NCBI GenBank assembly: GCA_012934845.2
Contig: WNNJ02003277.1
Coordinates: 62,001-126,000, forward strand
Source of the DNA: Pomphorhynchus laevis
Taxonomy: Eukaryota; Acanthocephala; Palaeacanthocephala; Echinorhynchida; Pomphorhynchidae
Direction of reading: 5' to 3'
Length of the DNA: 64,000 nt
Part shown: in pieces, positions 54,780 through 64,000 of the stretch
Numbering within the stretch: the stretch's first letter is position 1
Layout: every line of letters begins with the position of its first letter
The notes under the pieces: model-generated
What the model saw: the letters and a program-made list of their open reading frames with translations, nothing else
Told to the model about the DNA's origin: nothing
Database searches by the model: none
Program-made: the position numbers and the translations under genes

Positions 54780-57700
54780 TAGCAATGGATCAAAGCGGTA
54801 AACTGTCATCCCGGGATATAAGGGCTATGACTAGCGGGCACTGAAGCAAGCTGATATGGTTCCGCGGGCAATCCAAGTTTTACTTTCCAGGAAATGTTAT
54901 TATCAACCATACACGGGTGCAGTGCTCTACATGGCTTCGATATTTCATTCCAACGGCGAGCGGACTTACCCGACAACACGGCCGTGATTCAACTTGTCCT
55001 GGATCCGGGAAACTTCCTGTGATTCCTCAGCAAGCCGAGGTTGCTGTCCGCTCCAACAGCCATCATCGCGATCGATCTCTGGGACGTAGTAACACGAGTC
55101 AGTACGGCGATCAGGCCCATCCGCCAACTGCTGACGCTCCTCACGACTTGCCTTACTCTGGGATCGAGGACTGTCACCTTGCCAGGCCTAAGGTAGTCTC
55201 AAAACTTTCCGCAATTCTTGAAATTTGGCTAGTAACATTCTAAATGAGGAAGAGTGGGTGCTTCTGCTGACAGTCGCAAGGAAAGTCATGCGTACCCTGC
55301 CAGATAAGGATGCTACAGAGCGTTCCAGCAGTCTGGGACAGCGTATAACGGAAGCGTGTGCGGTTATCCCTAATAATAGTTACACCTGGCCTGCTCAATC
55401 GTCACGGAAAAGTAATAGGGGTTCTGGCATAGACAAAGAATCCAGCGATTTTAAAAGAAAGAGGATCCTAGATAGTCGAATATCTGAGAAGCTCGAGGAT
55501 GGAGATGTATCAGGCACGATCAGACTGGTAAGTAGCAACAGCAGAATGGTTCCAATAAACGACTGAATACTACAGATTCTAGGCTTCAAGCATCCTCCGC
55601 GATCTGTCAGTCTCGACGAATTTGAATCTTGCCATTCGGATCTTGACTTCGAGGAGACAGCGGTTTCGAAACAGTCTTTGGTTACGGATGATACGCTCAT
55701 TTCGGTCATTCGTTCTTTCCCAAACGCTTCGTTTTCTGGATTAGATGGCCTTAGTCTCCTACATTTGAAAAATCTGCTGGAGCCCTCAAGTGGGCCATCT
55801 GGCTTTCGGTTGGTGAGTGCTCTAGCAGCCTTTGCAAACGAAACTCTAAAGGGACATATTCCTGATGCAGTTCGTAAATACTTCTGCGGTGCGAGGTTAT
55901 TGTCTTTTGGAAAGAAAGATGGCGGGATTCGTTTCATCTCCATCGGTTGCACACAACGCCGTTTAGTCGCTAAGATCGTCAATCATTGGGCGTCCGACTA
56001 CCTCCCGGCCGATTTTCTACCCCACTAATTCGGAGTTTGTATCTTACGCGGCGTGGAGGTAGTAATGCATTCCGCAAGAACTTTCGTGTCGACATGCCTG
56101 AATGCCGACACCGCCTTTGTAAAGCTGGATTTCGAGAACGCTTTTTTTAAAGTGAACCGGTCCACAATGCTAGAATTAATGTGATGAAAAAAGACAGCAT
56201 ACCAGTTTTATCAACCTGTTACGGCTCCGAAACTTACTTAGTGGCTGGGACTGATATCTTGTTGTCAGCAGATGGAGTACGGCAAGGGGATCTACTAAAA
56301 TCCATGTTATTTGCCCTGACCGTCAACAAAATTGCTAGCCAGGTACAGTCACAATTTAGCGCTTGGTAATTAGATGACTACATTTTTGGCGGTGGCAAAA
56401 TTGCCTTGCTTACGATATACAACGGATAATTTATGAGGGGTCATCAATCGGCTTTCATTCATTTAAATTCCGTCAAGTCAGAAATAATAGCTAACGGATA
56501 CTGGATGTTCGGTCAAATATCCAATTTATTGCCAGGATGCCAGTTTGTTAACTCTAACGAAGCGCTTTTCCTAGGCAGTCCGATTGGAAGTTCTTCAGCT
56601 GATGAAAGAGTTTTCTCCGAGTGTATTCCGAATCTTAAGGAGGTAACTCGTCGTTTGATGAGACTCGCGAAAAACGACGCCGTTTTCCTGCTAAGATCCA
56701 GCTTACACATACCTAGAATTTCTCATTTATTGCGCAGTGCACTATGTTTCGACTGCAGGTCTTCGCTGCATACATACGACGAAACCCTGTGCGAATCTGT
56801 GGGCAAATTACTTAATCTTAACATATGTGATAAAGCATGGGTCCAAGCAACACTACCGATGGATCTTGGTGGTCACGGAATTTTCCTAAGCAAGACAGTT
56901 GTTATTGCCGCCTACCTATCGTCTCTTGCTAGAACGTCGGATTTTATAGGGCCCTTACTCAGGTCGGATGTCGGGAGTCTTAGCGGGATTAACAGTGCGA
57001 CCTACATTTCAGGAGCGACACACTGGACCGAATTGTATGGAGATAATACAACGACGGAAGCTCATGTTCAAAAACGTTGGTCTCGTCCCTTGCACATGTT
57101 GACCAGGAAGTCCCTCCTTTCTACGGCATAAACGGCTAAGTCGTGCGCAGTTGCTTAAGGTAGCTGGTAAGAACCTTGGGGAGTTTCTGACGGCACTTCC
57201 AATTTCAGCTGTTGGCACTAGGATCGACGACAGAACTTTTGCTATAGCGGTTGCACTCCGTCTCGGCATTCTGTTCAGCGGGGAAATGCTATGTGGGCGA
57301 GGAATGAACACAGATTCACCAGAATTGCACGGTCTCGACTGCCCGCGTGTTAAATCTAGACACTCCCACCACTCCTAATTGAGAAAAATTTTGAAATCGG
57401 CTCTTTCCGAAGCAAAAGTGCCGTCTCGCCTAGAGCCAGCATGGCTAATGCGGAACGACGGTAAGCGCCCAGCTGGTGGATCACTGATACCATGGAAGGA
57501 TGGAGAACTCCTATTATGGGATTTCACCTCGTGAATACTCTAGCACCATGTTATGAAGCACTTGCTGACGTGTCCGGGCAGTGTAGCCGATTCAGCAGAG
57601 CTCTGGAAGCGTGAAAAATATAGAGAATTAGATAATCGACAATTCGTTTTTATGTCGATTGCCATTGAGACTTTGGGGGGGGCTTTGGGGAAGGAGACGG

Positions 57701-57890
57701 CTTTCTTCATAAAGATGTTTGGAAACGGCATCAAAAGAGAGACAGGAGAAGCAAGCGCACATCCTTTATTTGGCAACGCCTGAGTGCGACAATTCAAAGA
57801 GGGAACACTGCGTGCATTATGGAGTGCTTGAATGACCCAGCTACGGACAAGTTTTTAGTTGATTTATCGGCTGAACCTTTGTAGGATTCA
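54780..57890 (+). mobile_element. retroelement with RT and PD-(D/E)XK-like C-terminal domain (broken)
   Basis: Higher-GC block. Reads ISEKLEDGDVSGTIRLVSSN (near 55480), LGFKHPPRS, then RT blocks VIRSFPNASFSGLDGLSLLH (near 55705), GARLLSFGKKDGGIRFISIG (near 55890), FVKLDFENAFFKVNR (near 56118), DGVRQGDLLKSMLFALT (near 56270) and LDDYIFGGGK (near 56370). Downstream are QATLPMDLGGHGIFLSK (near 56845) and, near 57460-57530, RPAGGSLIPWKDGELLLWDF, a pattern like a PD-(D/E)XK nuclease, then KYRELDNRQFVFMSIAIETL and RGNTACIMECL. The gene order is that of a retroelement family common in invertebrate genomes whose clade I cannot name with certainty. Broken in several places. A second, inverted fragment is in DHX34 intron 20. 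Confidence 0.75.
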
Positions 57891-58062
57891 TCATACATGT
57901 CTCGACTTGTAACTGTTCTTTGTCTTTTTATATCAAATATAACAAAGTAAATAATTCAACTCTACGTATTAGAAGAATATGCAAATATAATGATATTTTG
58001 TTTGGTCGTTATCCTCAAATAACGATCAAACTCGCCCTTTTTATTATTCGTATCCTTATTAT
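57891..58062 (+). other. spacer
   Basis: AT-rich, no feature seen. Confidence 0.5.
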
Positions 58063-58995
58063 TGATTAATCAATTCATAAATATTGATTTTTTAATTCTC
58101 TTGTATGAATCTAAATTAAATAAAATCTTAAAATTAAAATATTTAGAATTTAATTTATGTACATTATTAACATACATAAAATATCATATTTTAATGCATA
58201 TTTTAAACTAGGTTACTATCAAAAATATCATCAAACATAAAATAGTTAAATATATAAATCAACACAATCTTCTTTTGCCTTTTCCCGAGTGTTGGCGGGG
58301 TCGGCGAAATGGGCGTAGCTCGCGCTACTTCCCCAGGTTGTGGATAGGGGAATGCCATGTAGATATAAGGGTAGCTGCGATATAAGCAAGTTTCGACTCG
58401 ACAAATAAGCAATCACGGGCAGAGAGCAGGAGCGTTATCGCGATGGTAACGTAAAGTGTGGTAGCTTTACGTTCATAAAATCCATCTATTCATTGGGGGC
58501 TGAGCGATATGATATGACGAGTTGATCCAGCCATTAAATACGAATCTGCCACTTCATGCCGGCCTAGTTACGCTATTGGTTTAGTACCAGCTAGGCACAT
58601 CGCTTAAAACTGTGGTTGACGATAGGCTTCGTGACAAGCCAGTCACACAAATAGTCGTTATCAAAATCAAAATGGAATATAAATCAACACAATAATCTTA
58701 AAAATAAATTTAAACTCTTAAACGAAAAATTTTTATGGATGGATAATAAATTTTTATGAATGTATTAGAATAGGATACTATATTATCAAATTTCATCAGA
58801 GGAAATACGTCATTTGCATGTGTTTGACTATATTAAGTCGAGGAATAGGAGCCGAAACCTGATAGCATAGCAGTTCCTCCTGATGACCTCTAATCCTTAT
58901 TCTAATGCAATGTCTGTTATTTATTAGTCAATTCATAAAAATAGATTTGTACTTTAAATTTCAATTTTTTATTTTAACTTTATATAAGTTATATA
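58063..58995 (+). mobile_element. Penelope-like family B copy, split by a retroposon
   Basis: Terminal piece at 58063-58160, then part of the RT C-terminus (aaactaggttactatc, near 58205), then the insertion at 58269-58676, then the RT end and the structured terminal region (gaggaataggagccgaaacc near 58838, gttcctcctgatgacc near 58873). Differs from the long copy by several changes and small losses. Confidence 0.7.
58269..58676 (-). mobile_element. 408-bp retroposon (SINE-like or truncated LINE)
   Basis: Inserted in a Penelope-like copy and bounded by a 17-bp target-site duplication atataaatcaacacaat (58252-58268 and 58677-58693). It is GC-richer than its host. On the minus strand it ends with the purine-rich tail cgggaaaaggcaaaagaag, so it was mobilised by a LINE-type mechanism in that direction. 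A 9-bp hairpin, aacgtaaag with ctttacgtt, lies near 58448-58474. No protein frame of note. I see no convincing tRNA-type A and B boxes, so SINE versus 5'-truncated LINE is open. No second copy in the window. Confidence 0.75.
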
Positions 58996-59035
58996 AAAAA
59001 TAATTTCAATTGACACAATAAAAAATACAACTAAT

Positions 59036-59345
59036 AACTTTAATTATCAAAGTTACAAAAATATTCAAAACGTTCTACAACCATAATTGCGTCCCCCATA
59101 TATGCAACAAGCGCTCTAAGATTTGCATCACGGTTCTAAATTCCATTGTCTGCATTTGTTCAAGTTCGGATGCATAAAGGTGTTCTGAAGTTTGGTTTGG
59201 TTGTTGATTTGTCGGCTGATGTTGCTGGGGATGAAGAAGATTTAATAGTTGAAACAACGAAGCAGTATAATCTTGATTTGAATTCTGTAATTTTTGAGAT
59301 GATGTTGTTGCATAAGCTGTTAAAATCTCATAACAATTATTTATA
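59036..59345 (-). pseudogene. ubiquilin C-terminal (UBA domain) fragment
   Basis: The minus-strand frame reads FQLLNLLHPQQHQPTNQQ and YASELEQMQTMEF, then after a one-base frame change NRDANLRALVAYMGDAI and VVERFEYF to a stop at about 59036. This is the ubiquilin layout: a Gln/Asn-rich tail, then a UBA domain beginning LEQLxxMGF-x-NREANLxAL. Only the C-terminal end is present, without promoter or the rest of the gene. The frameshift falls between Glu-Phe and Asn-Arg in helix 1 of the UBA domain. Probably a truncated retrocopy. A last exon of a live gene is possible only if the frame change is a sequence error. Confidence 0.6.
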
Positions 59346-59544
59346 ATTATTTTTATCTAATTATTAAATTTTGATTTATTGATTCAGCATTATTTTTTTA
59401 TTTATTTATTTTTATTTATATTTTAATATTATAATTATATTAAATACTGTTCAGAATTACATTCGGGTCAAATTTAGTTTTTATATGGCGAGTCATACCC
59501 GAAAAAAATACACAAATTATTCTCGTTGTTATTTATTATATCGA
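59346..59544. other. spacer
   Basis: AT-rich, nothing recognised. Confidence 0.5.
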
Positions 59545-60690
59545 CTCAAGTACTAATCTGCGATATAGCCTATGTTCTCTTATTACCGTTGCCGCCTTCT
59601 CAAACGCAATTCTATAATCGGTAGAGATGACGTGATTAAATAGGGCCGACGACGTGTCATGTCGTTTTAAACCATATTTATGTTGTTAGATTCTCTTGGC
59701 ATGACCTTGTTTGGTCTAACCAACATATGTTCTATTACAATCAGAACAAGGTATAACATACACGACGCTACTGTCTTGTTTGTAGGGTTTGCGTTTGAAA
59801 ATCCAGTCAAGAGTGACAACTCCCTTATAATAAAAATTAAACCGCCTGTCAAATTTATAGCATGTTCTCTTTAGTTTATTCATGAGAAAGTCGTTGATAT
59901 AGCAAGAGCTAATGTACCGTCAATAAACAGTCAATTCGGTAAACAATCAAATTGACCTCATTAATTCGATTGTTTATAAATTTGGCTGAAGTATGGTTGA
60001 AACACGGGTATGAAGCTATCACTGGTCTAATATTTAGTTCAGGCGTATGGATTTTCGGTGATAGGTACACAAAGCCCAATGACGTATTTTGTGCCCGGAA
60101 TTTTTAAAATAAACTCTCTTCGATTTTACCTCGCGATTTTAATAATTTCAGTTCATAGTTAAGAGATCTTTCGCGTTGTTTAGTTGGATCCTTCTTTAAT
60201 TTCCAAAATTTCGGAGTACTCAGTAAGGTCTCATCGTAAGTTGTTTACTCAACGGAGTCTAGTACGACCAGTGTTTGACATTTGTCAGACCGACATACTG
60301 TTATATCTCTGTTCTTCTGGTTTATGAATGCCTGTAAAAGTTTATAGTCTAGGTTCGACATGTGCTTACTGGCTATATTCAGTGAAAGCGTGTCGTGTGC
60401 GACTACGCTTCCTATTTCTTCTGACAGTAGACTAGTTGTCAAGATTCCTGTGTTACACCTTATGTCGATTGGGCTGATTGTTTTTGAAAGAACAAACTTG
60501 GGTCTTAAGTTGAGTAGTTCCTCTTCATGTGATGTCAGTACTTTGTGTGACCAGTTGAAGACGGTTTTGATGCAGGTCATTGTTTCTTGTATATTCCAAG
60601 TCTTTCTAGTGTCGACTCATGTTTGTATGATCAATTTTCGTGCCTTCGAATACAATCATTGACAAATTCATTTGTGAATATTATGTCCTC
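59545..60690 (-). mobile_element. Penelope-like element E, N-terminus and GIY-YIG, middle missing
   Basis: Minus-strand frames. N-terminal part LTSHEEELLNLRPKFVLSKT (near 60520) and YKLLQAFINQKNRDI (near 60320), the start of the RT with RGKIEESLF and YLSPKIHTPELNIRPVIASY (near 60020-60130). Then most of the RT core is absent. The GIY-YIG domain follows: SSVVYVIPCSDCNRTYVG (near 59730-59790), HKYGLKRHDTSSALFNHVIS, then AATVIREHRLYRRLVLES. Degraded. The order N-terminus, RT, GIY-YIG is canonical Penelope. Confidence 0.75.
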
Positions 60691-60899
60691 AGACGCTAGA
60701 GAACGTATAAGTATTTGCCAAGTTTGACTAATAATTGGGTTAAACGTGTTCAGGCAGCACCGTGCATTCTGCATCGCAAAGTGCATCAAAGAATGATACA
60801 AACTACTGTATTTAAACTATTCTATTTTATTAACTAACTCTATGTGGTATCACATTGATCAATATTGTTTATTTCTGACTTTATACAGTACCTACTACT
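60691..60899 (+). other. spacer before gypsy fossil 2
   Basis: No gene. May include part of the left terminal repeat of the following element, which cannot be confirmed because the right end lies outside the window. Confidence 0.4.
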
Positions 60900-63800
60900 A
60901 TTTGTAGATTCGTGAATAAAAGCCATTTTATTCTCTTTAAATATCACAATTTTATTCACGAATTGTCTGGAATTGTGATTGATGGAATCTGTTCAAGCCG
61001 GATACACTTTAACTGACCATAGACTGTCCTGATGCAGAACGCGAATGGCACCACTGGCGATATCGCTTTGAAACTTTCATTAAAAGTCTCAAATCGATTC
61101 AGCAGATGACAAGCTTGATCGTCTGAAAATATCAATTTTAGCTCAGTTATTTGATAAGATCGAGGAATGTCCAAATTATGACTCAACAATGGATTTACTC
61201 GACAAATCATTCATAAAAGCTACAAATTCGGTTTACAAACGACATTTGTTATGCTCGGCCAGACTAGCTCTCGATGAATCGATATCTAATTACGTGGATC
61301 GTCTTGAAACGCTTGCTCGTCAATGCACTTTCAAGGATGTGAAAGCTAACGAGCTGCGTGATATTCTCATTTGCGATTCATTTATTACCGGGATTGCAGT
61401 CAAATGAAATTCGTCAGCGCATACTCGAAACCAATGACATTGATAAAGAGAAAGCGTATCAAGTCAGTCGAACAACTGAAGCAGCCCAAATTCAATCAAA
61501 CGAATATCGACACACATTCGAATTCACAGTAAATGTCATGAAAGAAACCCAAATTTTTAAAGCAAATACTGATAACTCAGAAAATGATGAATCTATTGCT
61601 CTAGTTCAAAAGATAAGCAAGAAAAAAATTTACTTTTGTGGTGGAGCTATGCATACTTGCAATCGTTGTCCAGCCCGGGATGCTGAATGTTCATTTTGCT
61701 CAAAACGTGGGCACTACGAGAAAGTTTGTCGAGCTAAGATGTTTCGATCGCGGCAAAAATATAATCGTAGTACTCAACCATACACGTCCGACGGCGAATC
61801 ACTTAATATCATATCTTGTCCAAATGCGAATAGTGATGCATCAAAGCTAAACGACATGACGGTACAAGTTCATATTGGGACTCAAAAGCTGGATGCGCTT
61901 ATCTACACTGGAAGCTCTTCAAATTTCGACGATTCTTCAGTAATTCGCAAATTAGGTGTTCCTACAGAATCTTGTTGTGTTAGGATTTCCATGGCTGATT
62001 CATCGTTTACCTCTGTATGCGATGAACGATGTGTGATATCAATATCTTACTGTAATCGCAACTATTCTGACGTTCAAAGTTTCGTCATGCCTCACCTATG
62101 CCGTGATTTGATACTTGGTCATCCATTCTTGCGCTTACATTCAAGTATTTCCATTCGACTTCGAGGAAATAATAAGCAAGACACATTGACAATTGCACAA
62201 TTATCTAGCATGGAAATCAATTTACCGTCGTTATTTTCAGACGATTTTAAAGACTGGAAACCTGTAGCAATTCCGTCTCGACGACGTAATATCGAAGATA
62301 ATCGCTTCATTGCTTTGGAAGTAAAACGAATGTTGGCCGAGGGAATCATCGAGCACAGTCGATCACCATGGCGCGCGCAAGTTCTTATTGCAAACAGGGA
62401 AGGACGTCGTCGTCTGGTTGTAGATTATTCACAGACAGTAAATAGATTCAAGGTACTTGACGCTTACCCCATGCCCCGAATAGACACTTGATCGATACCA
62501 TATCATGCAATAATGTGCTTAGCACTCTCGATCTCGAGGCTGATGGTAAACTTTATCAATTTCAGCGAATGCCATTCGGACTCACGAATACTGTGGCCGC
62601 CTTCCAACGAATAATCAACGGGATCATAGAGAAAAAACTTAACCGGAACATACTCATATCTCGATGACATTATTGTATGCGGCAAACCCCAGCAAGAACA
62701 GGATACAAATCTGGCAAACTTTCGTGACGTATCGAAGTGTATTTTAAATAAGATGATGATCAATATTCTGGGATATCAAGTTGGTAATGGGATTAAACGG
62801 CCTAATCCCAATCGTGTCTTATCTGTGCGAGAACTGCGAGTACCTCAAAATAAACGTCAAATGCAAGGAATTGTGGCCCTCTTTTCTCATTATTCCAAAT
62901 GGATTCAAAATTTTTCGTCGCAGATTCGTCCGTTAGCTGAAACCACGATATTTCCTATTACACCGGTAGCAAGGCGCTTTTTTGAGCTAATTCGTGATCT
63001 CATTATTTCAGCTACTCTAACACCCATCGATTTTAATAAGACATCTACAGTTGAGACTGACGCCTCTCTCCATGCCATTAGTGCCGTATTAATACAGAAA
63101 AACAAACCCGTTGCATTTTATTCACATACTCTTAGCAAGATTGCCGTTGGACATTCCGCTATTGAGAAGGAGGCCATCGCCATCGTCGAAGCATTACGAT
63201 ATTGGAGGCACTATTTGTCTGGTCGAACTTTCAATGTTCTAACTTATCAAAGGTCCGTTTCATTTATATTTAACAGGAATCATAAGAGTAAAATAAAAAA
63301 TGAAAAGGTGCAAAGATGGCCTCTCGATTTATCTAAATTTAAGTATTGCATCATTTATCGGTCTGGTAAGTTGAATTCTCAAAAGCCGACTCAATGTCTA
63401 GGGATATATGTGCATCAAGTTACGGGTATTTCATCAAACAAAAAGATTTAAAGCTCCTTTACGAACTTCACACAACACTTTGCCACCCTGGAGTCAATCG
63501 TTTGTACCATTTCATTAAATCGAATCAACTCCCATATAGCTTTCAAGACGTTCGTTATGTTGTCTCTCATTGCGTTACATGTTCTTTGTTGAAACCGAAC
63601 TTCTTTAAGCCTCCAAAGATCGCCCTCATCAGAGCTACGCAACCTTCCAAAAGGATGTCACTTGACTTTAAAGGGCCATTTCCTAGTTCATCAGGCAAGA
63701 AATATTTGATGACAGTCATCGATGAATATTCTCGATATCCGTTTGCTTTCGCATGCCGAGATATGTCCACACAAACAGTGATTAATTGTCTACGCAGCAT

Positions 63801-64000
63801 TGTGTCAATATTTGGCTCTTCTGAATTTGTACATTCCGATCGCGGGTCATCCTTCATGTCGAAAGAATTCACAGATTATCTGAGCAGTATTGGTACGGTA
63901 GCAAATCATTCTTCTCCGTACAATCCGGTCGGTAACGGATAGATCGAGCGCTACAGCGGCATTTTATGGAGCGCTATACTTTTGCGGCTTAGGGACTACA
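60900..64000 (+). mobile_element. Ty3/gypsy LTR-retrotransposon fossil 2 (broken, runs off the right edge)
   Basis: Gag-like region from about 60980 with DESISNYVDRLETLARQC (near 61275), a zinc-knuckle region with CSFCSKRGHYEKVC (near 61690-61730), a protease-like region (near 61890-61930), RT from RRRLVVDYSQTVNRFKVLDA (near 62405) with YLDDIIVCG (near 62655-62682), RNase H (VETDASLHAISAVL near 63050), and integrase with LCHPGVNRLYHF (near 63480), DFKGPFPS (near 63664) and IDEYSRYPFAFACRDMS (near 63720). It shares clade features with fossil 1 but is clearly a different lineage. Broken in several places; the long open stretches suggest it is younger than fossil 1. Confidence 0.85.
60908..60963. 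repeat. 14-bp perfect inverted repeat
   Basis: attcgtgaataaaa (60908-60921) and ttttattcacgaat (60950-60963) with a 28-nt loop, just upstream of the gag-like region of gypsy fossil 2. Confidence 0.75.

Noticed and set aside
55395-55982. Long minus-strand ORF of 195 codons
   Set aside because: It is the antisense shadow of the RT-coding retroelement at 54780-57890, whose plus-strand motifs are clear.
58530-58620. tRNA-like head of the 408-bp retroposon
   Set aside because: No convincing A box and B box at normal spacing.
58838-58890. Hammerhead in the family-B terminal region (GAAA and CTGATGA both present)
   Set aside because: The order and flanking bases do not give stems I and II, and the CTGATGA is not conserved in the long copy.

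Overview
The window is nuclear DNA of an AT-rich invertebrate animal. It has a spliced metazoan gene with GT-AG introns, the standard genetic code, and a mixed load of Penelope-like elements, non-LTR retrotransposons and Ty3/gypsy fossils. I cannot place the species; the retroelement mix would fit a helminth or a similarly TE-rich invertebrate.

The one confident host gene is an orthologue of DHX34, a DEAH-box RNA helicase linked to nonsense-mediated mRNA decay. It runs on the + strand from an ATG at 7318 to a stop at 50167. I mapped 24 exons whose phases all chain except at one point: a short exon between 39864 and 41046 is still missing. The mapped coding length is 3280 nt, about 1093 codons, close to the size of vertebrate DHX34 as I recall it. 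All helicase motifs are present: [29 protein letters not shown] and QRKGRAGRTG. The C-terminal zinc-finger-like pairs are present too. Introns are of two kinds: very small (47-68 nt) or large (about 0.6-7.5 kb) and packed with transposons.

Layout. 1-2150: a Penelope-like element cut by a CR1-like LINE. 2186-6922: a broken Ty3/gypsy fossil whose left terminal repeat holds a minus-strand calreticulin fragment between 11-bp direct repeats. 7318-50167: DHX34. Its introns hold Penelope-like fragments of several lineages, an RTE-like LINE (19060-22005), a hammerhead-ribozyme-like motif (22760-22801), a 12-bp minisatellite next to a second CR1-like LINE (27310-30350), a small third LINE piece (36300-36735), a minus-strand RT/nuclease retroelement piece (43085-44270), three clustered hairpins (44881-45001), an inverted copy of DHX34 exon 21 (46757-46948), and a family of small fold-back elements.

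Right of the gene. 50965-53415: the longest copy of an AT-rich, apparently endonuclease-less Penelope-like family. 54780-57890: a retroelement with RT followed by a PD-(D/E)XK-like domain. 58063-58995: another copy of the AT-rich Penelope-like family, split by a 408-bp retroposon with a 17-bp target duplication. 59036-59345: a ubiquilin UBA fragment with a frameshift. 59545-60690: a further Penelope-like remnant. 60900-64000: a second Ty3/gypsy fossil that runs off the right edge.

No tRNA, rRNA or CRISPR was seen. All homology calls are from memory of protein families and motif reading; no database was searched.
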